In this document: in pieces, positions 1-10,119 of the stretch
How the letters are laid out: each line of letters starts with the position of its first letter
Numbering within the stretch: the stretch's first letter is position 1
DNA from: Lithodes maja
Lineage: Eukaryota; Arthropoda; Malacostraca; Decapoda; Lithodidae
DNA: 64,000 nucleotides
Assembly (NCBI GenBank): GCA_037953745.1
Contig: JBAKBP010001426.1
Span: 96,253-160,252, forward strand
Direction of reading: 5' to 3'
Made by a program: the position numbers and the translations under genes
Notes under the pieces: model-generated
Told to the model about the DNA's origin: nothing
Databases searched by the model: none
The model's input: only the letters and a program-made list of their open reading frames with translations

Positions 1-780
1 TATAATCTTGACCCCTTAACTTCTCATAACTCAAAAAGGCCTAGAGCAAACTGGCTGTAAATATCCACATCTATTTCCTAGAAACTTGGGACACCACACC
101 CAGAACATAAGCATCTAAACCATTACACCACCAACACAGTTAAAAGGTTGAGTACACGATCACAATTAATATCCATTTTCGAATTTTGGATATCAATCTA
201 ATCATGTACTCAAACCCAACTGCATTATGGAAAGCGTAATGTTTTAGTGAGAGGAAAGAACATTGAAAAAAACCCTATTTATTATATGGTAATTCCTCAC
301 TTAAAATGTTAGCTACGTTCATGAATATCGAGACAAATTAAAATGTAGAACTTTCAAAACAAACAAAGAATATATATATATATAGATATGTTCATGAATT
401 ATAATGTAGAACTTGCAAAATATACAAACAAAAAACAGAAACCGCACAATATAAAAGGACTTTGTCCGTAAGAGAGCAAAGTAAATGTCAGGAATGAATA
501 AAATCTGAATGAGAGTGACACTGTATCGGACACCAAGAATCGAAGTACAGTACTGTACTGGAACAACAGATTTCTGGGGTCTCTACAAACTACCTGTAGC
601 ACTCTGTTCATTGAGCATAAAGGCAAACGAGAAGGATGTATTATAAGGGCATATCGCCAGCTTTGTTTACGTTACTTGTACGCTCGCGTATCCAGGCGTA
701 CGGTCGTCATGTTTACGTAGGTCGTGCGCTCGTGGTTACGTTCCCGTATACAGTACAGTAAAAAAAAAAATCCCATCCGG
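1..780. other. AT-rich stretch without a recognisable gene
   Basis: I see no coding exon here. A short (TA)n run lies near 366-384. Sequence around 340-440 resembles degenerate 3' ends of the repeat family found intact at about 12580-12878 (the complement of its 'tgcaagttttacattt' end). The rest is unassigned. Confidence 0.4.
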
Positions 781-1010
781 AGCCCTCAGATCCAGAAACC
801 CAAGAGATCCAGACAGGCATTTCGATCCAGACTCATGTTTCAGCCAACCAGACTTGTCTGGATGGCTTGGGAAAAATATAAGTCAATCCGGAAACGATTG
901 AGACGAATACTGTACAAGTTTCCACACATATTATTTACATCCAGTGTTCGATATCCAGACTTGTATGTCAGCCATCCGGATTTGTCTGGATGGCTGAAAC
1001 CTAAGTCTGG
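780..1010. repeat. Hairpin-rich repeat built on ATCCAGA/TCTGGAT motifs
   Basis: Several short direct and inverted copies of ATCCAGAC and TCTGGATGGCT occur here. The clearest hairpin is at about 969-996: CAGCCATCC pairs with GGATGGCTG around a short loop. A related one lies at about 840-870. The block abuts the TTAA of the MITE at 1015. It could be the end of an unrecognised DNA transposon; no termini or target duplication were identified. Confidence 0.4.
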
Positions 1011-1018
1011 TTGTTTAA

Positions 1019-1498
1019 CCCTTGGTTCCCGGATGACCTCATGTACGCCCATAAAAAAGCATGTACCAGGTACCCGGAAGGCCTCTTATGCACCCACGAC
1101 GTCACAGCCTGTGAGCTTGCTGTGCGAGGCGTCGGTCCGACGCATGTAAACAACAGCCGGCTGGACCGACGCTCCGCATCTCCGGCCACAAGAAGGAGAG
1201 CGTCGCTTGTTCTTGTGTGCCTGTATGTTGTTGTTCAGTATCGAAAAGTGGTGTAAAGTGGCTGGTTTGGCCATAAAGTTATCTCCAATGAAATCATCAT
1301 CACAGCTCACCCAGTTGACTTAGAGAGCTCTACTTAATGCCATTTTACAGGTAAATAACACAGCTACGCTTGGGGATGCGCGGGAATGCGGTAAGCAGTC
1401 TGATTAACGAATATACGGTAGCCTAGCCTAGACGTTTTTCGGCCAAAACACCCGGGTTTCGAGGAATATATATATAATACATAACCGGGGCTGGAGGG
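1019..1498 (+). mobile_element. piggyBac-type MITE, copy 1 (unoccupied form)
   Basis: A 480-bp element flanked by TTAA on both sides (1015-1018 and 1499-1502). Its ends are CCCTTGGTTCCCGG and CCGGGGCTGGAGGG, imperfect inverted repeats of the type seen on the piggyBac elements in this window. It has no coding capacity for a transposase, so it is non-autonomous. It is almost identical to the MITE at 25374-27856 except that the latter carries a piggyBac insertion at the internal TTAA. Here that site is intact at about 1334-1337 (ctacTTAAtgcc). Presumably mobilised by a transposase like the one at 2545-5422. Confidence 0.85.
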
Positions 1499-1502
1499 TT
1501 AA

Positions 1503-2151
1503 CCCTCTCACGTTCTTGACACAATTTTGAGCCTATTACGGATACTTGAAAGCCTTTGTTACCATCAGGGGTATTTAGCAACCTTTAGTTTAGTTACTTC
1601 AACCTCTGCAGTTGTCTTTGAGTTAGCTGTGGGCAGAAAACTAATTTTGGAGAGGTAATTATAAGAGCTTTGCGCAGTGGCAGTATCGTAACCAATGAGG
1701 TTTAGAGGTCCTGTCATCTGCGTATAAGTACGGTATTGGTTAGTCTTGCTGAAACGCACCTCTGTAGCTTACCGTGACTAGTTACGGTAAGTAAGTCCTA
1801 CCCCGCCTTCTCGAGGTAGCCTCGTTATTACACCGTCCTTATTTTAATCCTCCCTTTTAAATTTCTAACATTTTTATTTTTACTTGACTGTGGAACTAAA
1901 GGGGAGGGCGGGTGTGCTATTTTCTTCAGCAGCACACTTTGTTTTTAATTTTAAATCCTCTTTTAATTTCCACTATAAAAATTATCCCCCTTGTAACTAT
2001 ATTTCTGTTGTCCCCTGTATATTTTTGTTCTCCATATATTCTTAATATTTTCATTTTTACTGGGTTGTATGTTTTTTTACTGATGTTAGTATCAGTTTTT
2101 TATTTTTCTTTAGTATACTTTTGACAATCCGGCGCCCTGTTTGGAGGCATT
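1503..2151 (+). other. 5' flank / probable 5' UTR of the RTE-like LINE
   Basis: No open reading frame of interest. The pyrimidine- and AT-rich part from about 1800 leads without a break into the first ATG of the RTE-like reading frame at 2152, so it is probably that element's 5' UTR. The element's exact 5' boundary cannot be fixed from one copy. A U4-like segment lies within this stretch. Confidence 0.4.
1666..1703 (+). pseudogene. U4 snRNA 5'-end-like fragment
   Basis: The 38 nt from AGCTTTGCGCAGTGGCAG onward match the 5' end of metazoan U4 snRNA (5' stem-loop and U6-pairing region) with a single difference from the form I know. Similarity stops at 1703; the sequence after it does not continue as the U4 body. 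I see no Sm site or 3' stem-loop. This is therefore a truncated snRNA pseudogene, an snRNA-headed retroposon or a chimera, not a functional U4 gene. Confidence 0.55.
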
Positions 2152-2351
2152 ATGTCCAGGCCCCAAGTCCTCCTGGGAAATAACTGTCCTCGGTATGCTG
2201 CCGGCCAGGACCCCCTCGGGGGTGGAGGAACAAAGCAGAAAAGTGGTGGAAACATCGTTCGGGTGAAGGAAAGCGTGCTCCGTGTCTGTGCCTTCAATGC
2301 AAATGGCATAAATGATTTTAGCAAGAAAGCGTGTCTGATGCGAGAGCTTAA

Positions 2352-2434
2352 CCCCTCCAACCCGGATGGGCTCTTGAACGCCCATAACAACCTCGGCCCG
2401 CGCAACCCGGATGGGCTCTTGAACGCCCATTGCT
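2352..2434 (+). promoter_or_regulatory. Duplicated subterminal palindromes of the piggyBac left end
   Basis: Just inside the terminal repeat, a unit of about 27 bp beginning ACCCGGATGGGCTCTTG occurs twice (about 2360-2387 and 2403-2430). Each copy contains the inverted pair ATGGGC...GCCCAT. The paralogous element at 25693-27691 has the same two-unit layout with a different palindrome (GGTAC...GTACC). These are candidate transposase-binding sites; the binding role is inferred. Confidence 0.55.
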
Positions 2435-2544
2435 TGCATGCTTGCTTTCGAAGGCCGCGCGTAAATTTTTGGTATCATGGGACGGTAGGTGGCGCCACCC
2501 GGCGTAAACGGCGCCACAACAACAGTATCTACCCTGACGCCATC

Positions 2545-5422
2545 ATGGACAGTACGCCAAATAGTGATTCCGCTGTGTCCGATACCGTGCTTCCTACGAC
2601 GCCTTTGCTTGTTCGTCGCGCCTTACCCCGACGGCATCGCCTAAATGTGTTATCTCCCGGAGGTATTGAGACGACTTTGAGACTTTATGAGCGAGCTGAT
2701 GCCAAGCATAATGTTGATGATGAAGTCAGTGACGACTCCAGTAATTATAAGTCGAGTGATTATGGCCATGAGTGAGAAAGAAGAGCAATTCCTGGGATTT
2801 GCGAGAGAAATTGACAGTGATGAGAGTGATGTAGGTGATGTACCAGTTATTGAGGAAGCTGGTTTACCTAAAGACAGTGAACTTGAGAGAGTAAGTGAGT
2901 GGGAGAGTTCAAGGTCACTCACCAAATTTCGCATAAGTGACACGACTCCAAGCCCTTCCCCAGGTAAATCGCCTTTCAAGCTACATTTGTATAAGCAAAA
3001 AATACTTGAGAAGGCGGCCGCGGCAGCTAGGGAACAAGCAAAACTACTTGGTGAGGATGAGGCTGTGAGTGAGGGTCAGAGTGGTGACCCTTCTCGTCCG
3101 CCATTGTCTCCCTTGTCGACCCACGCCACCCAAGATGACCCGGATGCCCCGCATTCTTCCCCACCACCCCCACCATTGCCAAGGGTTGAGGACCCCCCAC
3201 TTTCGGCCTATTTGCCTCCTAGGTCCCCCGACAGGAGACATACTGTTGCCGAAAAGGGGAAAGGTAGAAAATATACGAAGAAAATTAAGAAAAGTAAGAG
3301 AGTTTTGTTCGAGGCTCCCGCGGCGGCGTCCACCCCGTCCGGCCCCAGCCATACGTCCCCGCAACTGTCCCCACGGTCCTCCCCACCTCTCCCGCCTTCA
3401 ACATGTCTTCCTGAAGAAGTCTTTGAGCTCGCATCACCAATACCTGGGCCTAGTGAAAGTGAATCATTGCTTTCTGTCACTCGTCGCAGGCCAAGGAGCC
3501 CGGGACCTCGGGGGGACACAGCCTCACCTGCCACTCCTTCCCCACCTCGCCCACCCGCACGCCGCCCACGCATCACTGGTTCCCCGCCAGATTATGTGGG
3601 GGCCACTGATGATGAAGGGCACCTCTCTGAAGACTCTGGCCATGATTACATAGGTCCACCGTCAGGGCAAGATGACCACTCTGACGATGACTATATGGAC
3701 ATCGACGACCCTCGACCCATCCGCTTGGCCCGGCGTCGTGCTGCCCGTCGTGCTGCCCGCCGCCCTGGCCGACGCCCTCGGGCGCGCGCCTCCCGAGTTG
3801 GCCCTGGGCGTGCTGGGCCACCAGCTGGAGCTCCTCGTCAGCGTAGACAAGACCCATTCTACGTTTTTCAGTGGCAAGACGTAGTTGATGGGGATGGATA
3901 CAACCCTGATGTGCCAGCTTTTGATGAGGTACTGGAGGGTTCAGGCATTACCCCCAATTTTCCTGCAGGCCCCAATGCTCCACCACACGAACTATTTGAG
4001 GCATTCTTTGATGAGGAGGTGGTAGGCTATGTTGTCAAAGAGACAAATAAGCAGCACCAATTCCAGGTACACTTTTTGGGCAAGGTGACCAAGGGCCACA
4101 TGAGGAAGTGGACCCCAGTGACTCATAAAGAATTCATGGTGTTCCTGGCACTCACCATGCTAATGCCTCATGTCAAGAAGCATAGGTTGCCTGACTATTG
4201 GATCACCAATGATCTGATTTCCACCCCTGCCTTCGGGAAATATATGGCTCGCGACCGGTACCTTGACATCCTCGCAGCGCTCCATCTTGTCACCAACCTT
4301 GACGTCCACCTCCCAGACAAGCTGTGGAAGATTAGGACGTTGTATGAGATGATGCGAGAACGCTTCACCTCCTACTTCAAGCCCTTCCGCAAGGTCGTCA
4401 TTGACGAGTCTCTTGTGCTGTTCCGGGGAAAACTCAGCTTCCGGCAGTACATCCCCTCAAAAAGACATCGCTTTGGCATAAAATTCTTTGTGCTGTGCGA
4501 CTGCCAAACTGGCTATGTCCTGGACTTCCTGGTCTACAGTGGGAAGGAAGGGGACTTGCTTGTGGACCCCCTCATTGGCTTTGGCGGAGCAGTGGTGCAA
4601 GCCATGATGGACCGCTACTTCCATAAGAATCACGTCCTCTACACGGACAATTATTACACGTCCCCCACTCTCTCACAGTGCCTGCATGAGCGCAAGACGG
4701 GGACTGTAGGCACAGTACGAGGGAAAAGGAAGGGCATGCCACCTTTCCCTCCAAAGACCAAAAAAGGTGATGTCTTCAAGAAGAAGTCGGGGCCCATTCT
4801 GGCTATCCACTGGCACGACCAGCGGAAGGTCAACCTCCTGACCACCATCCACAAGGGGGAAATGGTGGAGACTGGCAAGGTGGATCGCCGCACCCAGGCC
4901 AGGGTGACCAAGCCCGATGCTGTCCTGGACTACAACATCAACATGAGGCTGGTGGACAAGTCCGACATGCAGATAGGCTTCATTGACTGCCTGCGTACCT
5001 CGTGCAGATGGTACAAAAAGTTCTTTCTACATATGGTGGACATGTCAGTTCTGAATGCATACAATATTTACAAGCTTCGGAATGTGAACCCACCCCTGAA
5101 GTTCAATAGCCTGCGGAGGTTCCAAAAGCAGGTGTTGACGGAGCTCCTGGAGAACTATGGTACGTCACAGAGGGCAGTGGCACATCCTGGGCCCGCCGTT
5201 ATCGACCGCTTGCAGGCTGCTCAATACTTGATTAGGCACAGGCTTGGTTCCCTGCCTCAGAATGAATCAGGAAGAACACAGCAGAAGCGGTGCCATGTCT
5301 GCTACAACAGCAGGGTGAGGCCGAACCCAGGTAAAAAGTCAACCATGGAGTGTGTGGAGTGCAAGGTGGCACTCTGTGCTTTAGAGTGCTTCTTTGATTA
5401 CCACTCCAAGCTGGAGTTCTAA
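2545..5422 (+). pseudogene. piggyBac transposase (DDE_Tnp_1_7 type), N-terminal frameshift
   Basis: The catalytic enzyme for TTAA-specific cut-and-paste transposition. The N-terminus starts at ATG 2545 and matches the N-terminus of the protein at 26435-27490. A frame change near 2755-2770 separates it from the main frame, which runs open to 5422. Domains in order: acidic, Pro-rich N-terminal region; Arg-rich stretch at about 3720-3850; catalytic core with its acidic residues present (IDES near 4401, YTDNYYTS near 4645, VDKSD near 4957); C-terminal Cys-rich zinc-binding domain (RCHVCYNS, MECVECKVALC) at about 5290-5400. The core looks intact. The single N-terminal frameshift probably removes full-length product, though an internal ATG (for example 2762) could still give a protein with the whole catalytic core. 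Confidence 0.85.
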
Positions 5423-5531
5423 TAATCATACTGAAATTGCCAAACAAAATGACAATATGTACACTATAATTATATATAGGCAAAAAGTGGAAGAAAACCA
5501 ATTTATTGTAATACAAAAGTCATATACGGCA

Positions 5532-8500
5532 ATGGCGGGAGGGATGAAGGGTGCGGGCGTAGCCCTCTCTCTATGTATCATCCTTCTCAACATCCAGAGG
5601 GGCTGTGCTGATATACAGGTGCAGAGGGGACCGGTAGTGTACCAGGTCAACACTAAACAAGTATTGAGGGACCTCGTCACACAGAAATCACACACGAGTG
5701 AAATTTCTGTCACCATTCCTGCCTGGTCTATTTCATATATCGGGAAGACGCCGCGACTGGGCAAATACTCTGGCACAACCTCGCTACAACACCTATTGTG
5801 CTACACTCTAATTAGCTGCGGAGATGTAGAGACCAACCCCGGCCCTAGTTCAACGTTGAAGAAACCTCACCACCAAACAAGTAAGGCAGACACCGATATT
5901 TCAACAGTCCCTAGCAGTAAAATTCGTTATAACAAACTGGGCCAGCAGGCACCCAAGTCTCCCGTCACGCTCCAACTCACAACCAAGACCGCAGGGCAAC
6001 CGCCAGCACAGTGCCAACATTCTACCTACTCAACATTACCCTCAACTGTATCATCACTACCACAGATATCGGTGACCCAAGTAACACAACATGCAACCAG
6101 AACACCCAAACAAACAGGAAGCTCTAGCAAACACATCGACAATGAAGTAACAGCAACAACGGCCAAGAACAAGGACATAAAACAACAAATACAGGTAGGG
6201 GTGGGAGGGGGGCAAGGGGGAGCCACAACCTGTCCTCATCTCACGCGCTCACACACCATCAGCCGCTCACGGCGCACAGCTGATCACCACACCGCCAGAC
6301 GTACGATGAACAGTAACAGGAAAATATGTATAGTGTGCGATATTGGATTCAACAAAAGGAGTACAACGTCACAATGTAGTAGTTGTAATGAAACAGTACA
6401 CGATCGATGTACTTACATTACTAGCAGAAAAGAAGTGGAATGCGATAAATGTAGGGAAATAGCTATTAAGGGTCCTAAAATCATTTGTGAAATATGTGAA
6501 TCACTCATAACAAGAAAACAAAGGATCATAAACTGTGTTAAGTGTAAAACTGTAGCTCACATGAAGTGCATCTCTAAGAAGACCAACAGTGAAGAACGGG
6601 AATTCCTATGCAACATATGTGCCTTGCATTCATTACCGAATATTAATGTAAATGAACCAATTAGTATTAACAACTCAGAATCCAGCCAGGACACATTCAA
6701 AATCAAAGATGAATACAGAGTGTTCACCAACAAAGGGCTCCATCTTATCCACATTAACGCCAGATCAATGTACCATAAATTGTCAGAATTAAACTTGTTA
6801 GCTAATAAGGCCAAAGCTTCAATAATTGCAATCACAGAAACCTGGCTGGATTCAAGTATAAACGATGGTGAAATAAACATTCAAGGTTTCAATATGGTTA
6901 GGAATGATCGCAATAGGCATGGGGGAGGAGTATGTCTGTATGTAAAAAACAACCTCACACACACAACCAGGACCGACCTCCATGTAGAAAATCACGAAGC
7001 TCTGTGGATCGATCTACGCCTGCCGAGGACAAGACCCATCACAATTGGGGTATGCTATAGGCCACCAGACGACACACAATTCTTGACCAAATTTGAACGA
7101 ACGTTGTCATCGCTAGACCCTCGGAATGAATCCATCATACTAGGGGATTTTAACCTGTGTTACAAACAACGAAATGATAGGCTTGTACGAGAATATAGGC
7201 ATATACTGACAATGCACAATCATAAACAACTCATCACAACCCCCACACGTATCTCTGAGAACACTGCCACAATAATAGACCACATAAACTGTAACAGAGA
7301 GGACAAAATATCCCAATCAGGGGTTATACAGACTGGGATAAGTGATCACTTCGTCACATATTGCACACGAAAAACCACAAAAATTACCCTAGAGAATCAC
7401 AAGATTATCAAAACAAGGTCACTCAGAAACTACAATAAAGAAACATTTCTGGACATTTTATGGAATACAGACTGGTCTCCAGTGTTTGGAAGTACAAACG
7501 TTAATGACGCATGGGTTGGCTTCAGAACCATCATCACAAACATTCTAGACGAAATAGCTCCTCTGAAAGACATACGAATTAAAGCAAGGTCAGACCCATG
7601 GATCAACAATGACATACTACACCATCTGGAACACAGAGACAATCTGTTAAAAAGGCTAGCGAAACATAGACAGGATCAAGGTCTGAAACATGAGTTCAAC
7701 AGGGCCAGGAATAAACTAAGTAGGAAAATAAAATCAGCGAAAACTAATTATTTTCACAATAAGGCAGAGGAATATCAGAATAACCCAAAGAAACTATGGA
7801 GGCACCTAAAAACAACAGGCTACAGCAACAAGACAAGGGATTCGTCTAACACTAATATTGCTCTCACCATTAATGATCAGATTTGCCACGATAAACGACA
7901 AATTTCAACCTACTTCAACTCCTTCTTCACCTCCATAGCAAACACACTTGCACAGAACCTACCTCAACCTCTCAATAAATACACGACAACAACGGCCACC
8001 TTTCGAAATTTCTACAGAGATAAAGACATACACCCAAACACATTTGGATTGCAAAATGTTACACCAAAATACACTTTTGACGAGCTGTCTAACCTAAATG
8101 TACATAAAAGCACAGGACCAGACAAAATTCCTGCCAAATTTCTACGAGATGGAGCCATTGGTATAGCAGGCCCCCTAACTCACATCATCAACTTGTCAAT
8201 TAACACCAACACTGTACCTGCTGAACTGAAGGAAGCTATTGTAACCCCTCTATTCAAGAAAGGAAATAAACTAGAAGTTGGTAACTACAGACCAGTTAGC
8301 ATATTATGTATTGTATCTAAAATCCTTGAAAGAGCGGTATACACCCAAATTGAACACTACCTCAAACAAAATGATCTATTCTATAAGTTTCAATCAGGTT
8401 TCAGATGCATGTACTCGACAGACTCCTGTCTCATCCACTTAACGGATCACATTCGTAAAGAAATGTCTAAAGGTAACTACACCGGTATGGTTCTTCTTGA

Positions 8501-9620
8501 TCTACAAAAAGCGTTTGACACAGTAGACCATGATATCCTATGTAATAAACTACAAGCAATGGGCATAGGATCTGTGAACTGGTTTAAATCTTATCTTAGT
8601 GGTAGAACCCAAAGAGTCAAAATTGATGATAATATATCTGATCCTATGCCAATTAACTGTGGGGTCCCGCAGGGAAGCATCCTTGGTCCCTTACGCTTTC
8701 TCTGTTATGTGAACGACATGGAACTGAGCGTCTCATGTAAATTATTACTGTATGCAGACGACAGCGTGCTCCTGGTTTCAGGAAAAGACCCAATAAGTAT
8801 TGCCGCTTCACTTTCCAAAGAACTAGAATCATGTAGTGAATGGCTAGTGGACAATAGACTATCTCTTCACCTGGGCAAGACGGAAGCCATCTTATGTGGA
8901 ACAAAACGCAAACTGAAAGACATTGTGGGCTTCTCGGTCAACTGTAATGATATTCCTATAACAACAGTGTCACAAGTTAAATATCTCGGACTAAAACTGG
9001 ACGCGAGTTTGTCAGGTGAAACAATTTTGGAATCTATCCTGAGTAAGTGTAGAGCACGTATAAAATACCTGTATAGACAGGTGGGATGCTTGCCCGCGGC
9101 GACCAAAAAGACCCTCTGCCAAGCGCTTGTTCAATGTCATTTTGACTATTCTGTGTCATCCTGGTACTCTGCATCATCTAAATCAGCACAGCACAAACTT
9201 CAGGTCACTCAAAATAAAATGGTTAGGTTCATGCTGAACCTAGGACCCAGATCACATGTTGGCCAGGAACAACTTCAGTCACTAGGTATGCTCAATGTCG
9301 CTGACAGGGCCAAACAAATCAGGCTCACTAATGCCTTCAAAATTTTCTATGACAGAGCTCCAGAGTACCTAAAGAATGATTTTGTTAAAGCAAATGAGAG
9401 GAGTGGACATAATACAAGAAACAGGATATTTAATTTTAAGGTCCCGAGAATCCAAGGACAGGGTAAGCAAACATTCTTCTTCACCGCCATCAAAGACTGG
9501 AACGACCTACCCCAGTCAGTCCGTGAAAAGAGAACACTGTATTCCTTCAGACGTAGCCTGAAGGAACACCTGAACCGGACAGCTGCGAGAAGGGAGCACC
9601 AAGCTTATGTCTACTACTAA
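5532..9620 (+). CDS. LINE polyprotein: signal peptide-2A-PHD-like fingers-APE endonuclease-RT
   Basis: Intact 1362-residue frame. In-frame codons upstream of ATG 5532 belong to the piggyBac 3' UTR, so 5532 is chosen as the start. Domains (approximate residues): hydrophobic signal-like segment 5-25 (VALSLCIILLNI); 2A motif GDVETNPGP at 97-105; low-complexity Thr/Gln-rich linker 110-250; paired Cys/His fingers (CIVC...CSSC...H..C...CDKC, then CEIC...CVKC...H..C...CNIC) 264-365; APE endonuclease 400-610 (HINARSM, ITETWLD, GDFNL, SDHF); reverse transcriptase about 850-1150 with LLLYADDSVLL near 1070; C-terminal tail to 1362. The protein would nick DNA and prime reverse transcription of its own RNA. 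The 2A site predicts release of a 104-residue leader from the enzyme. Confidence 0.9.
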   Translation: MAGGMKGAGVALSLCIILLNIQRGCADIQVQRGPVVYQVNTKQVLRDLVTQKSHTSEISVTIPAWSISYIGKTPRLGKYSGTTSLQHLLCYTLISCGDVETNPGPSSTLKKPHHQTSKADTDISTVPSSKIRYNKLGQQAPKSPVTLQLTTKTAGQPPAQCQHSTYSTLPSTVSSLPQISVTQVTQHATRTPKQTGSSSKHIDNEVTATTAKNKDIKQQIQVGVGGGQGGATTCPHLTRSHTISRSRRTADHHTARRTMNSNRKICIVCDIGFNKRSTTSQCSSCNETVHDRCTYITSRKEVECDKCREIAIKGPKIICEICESLITRKQRIINCVKCKTVAHMKCISKKTNSEEREFLCNICALHSLPNINVNEPISINNSESSQDTFKIKDEYRVFTNKGLHLIHINARSMYHKLSELNLLANKAKASIIAITETWLDSSINDGEINIQGFNMVRNDRNRHGGGVCLYVKNNLTHTTRTDLHVENHEALWIDLRLPRTRPITIGVCYRPPDDTQFLTKFERTLSSLDPRNESIILGDFNLCYKQRNDRLVREYRHILTMHNHKQLITTPTRISENTATIIDHINCNREDKISQSGVIQTGISDHFVTYCTRKTTKITLENHKIIKTRSLRNYNKETFLDILWNTDWSPVFGSTNVNDAWVGFRTIITNILDEIAPLKDIRIKARSDPWINNDILHHLEHRDNLLKRLAKHRQDQGLKHEFNRARNKLSRKIKSAKTNYFHNKAEEYQNNPKKLWRHLKTTGYSNKTRDSSNTNIALTINDQICHDKRQISTYFNSFFTSIANTLAQNLPQPLNKYTTTTATFRNFYRDKDIHPNTFGLQNVTPKYTFDELSNLNVHKSTGPDKIPAKFLRDGAIGIAGPLTHIINLSINTNTVPAELKEAIVTPLFKKGNKLEVGNYRPVSILCIVSKILERAVYTQIEHYLKQNDLFYKFQSGFRCMYSTDSCLIHLTDHIRKEMSKGNYTGMVLLDLQKAFDTVDHDILCNKLQAMGIGSVNWFKSYLSGRTQRVKIDDNISDPMPINCGVPQGSILGPLRFLCYVNDMELSVSCKLLLYADDSVLLVSGKDPISIAASLSKELESCSEWLVDNRLSLHLGKTEAILCGTKRKLKDIVGFSVNCNDIPITTVSQVKYLGLKLDASLSGETILESILSKCRARIKYLYRQVGCLPAATKKTLCQALVQCHFDYSVSSWYSASSKSAQHKLQVTQNKMVRFMLNLGPRSHVGQEQLQSLGMLNVADRAKQIRLTNAFKIFYDRAPEYLKNDFVKANERSGHNTRNRIFNFKVPRIQGQGKQTFFFTAIKDWNDLPQSVREKRTLYSFRRSLKEHLNRTAARREHQAYVYY
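5820..5846 (+). other. 2A ribosome-skipping peptide (D-V-E-x-N-P-G|P)
   Basis: These codons read GDVETNPGP, an exact match to the D(V/I)ExNPG|P consensus, preceded by LCYTLISC. At 2A sites the Gly-Pro bond is not formed, so residues 1-104 would be released as a separate leader. 2A sequences are established in some APE-type non-LTR retrotransposons, where an N-terminal 2A next to a signal-like segment has been linked to dual targeting. The motif is seen here; activity is inferred. Confidence 0.85.
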
Positions 9621-9916
9621 ATGCGACATAAGAGATAGACAAACCAAACTGAAATGATTACTGATTACGGATTACTGATATTTACTATAGGATGTAAGGT
9701 ATCTTAAAATAACCCCCTAGAAATACTTTCTCTAAAGTATCTATTTCTTTATCCTCCCCTTTTTTCCCCAGCTAACCTAATCCCACAAGGACCCCAATGG
9801 AAATACGCCTAACGGCCTTATTGGGCTATCCTTAGTTGGAATTATGCAAGGCTGGTACATGTCATATTTGTAACAAACTATGTGGTACCAACTCTGTAAA
9901 TTGCTAACTGAATAAA

Positions 9917-9949
<33 letters not shown>

Positions 9950-10119
9950 GTATTATGAGAAAATTGATACAAATACAATTCCACCGTAATAACATGTGAA
10001 AGTGACACATATGTATATACCAAGTGACATTCATATGATTAGAACCTATAGAAATATCTAAATCAGTGAAAAAAGACACAATAAATTGTATATAAAACGT
10101 TTACAAATCATATAACTAA

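Larger units (their letters stand above)
5524..9948 (+). mobile_element. Rex1/CR1-like LINE encoding an N-terminal 2A peptide
   Basis: Inserted in the piggyBac 3' UTR. Comparison with the uninterrupted 3' UTR of the element at 25693-27691 places the junctions at about 5523/5524 and just after the (ATT)n tail at 9918-9948. The element begins only about 8 nt upstream of its ATG (5532), so it has almost no 5' UTR unless slightly truncated. It holds one intact long reading frame, a 3' UTR of about 330 bp and a trinucleotide tail. No clear target-site duplication is visible. With an undamaged ORF it is a candidate autonomous element. Confidence 0.85.

Noticed and set aside
724..1310. Short frames across the MITE at 1019-1498 and its copies
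   Set aside because: They recur only because the MITE recurs, on both strands and with different ends; no protein family is visible.
5394..5531. N-terminal extension of the 2A LINE protein starting at 5394
   Set aside because: These codons are the end of the piggyBac coding region and its 3' UTR, shown by alignment with the 3' UTR of the element at 25693-27691. The LINE ATG is 5532.
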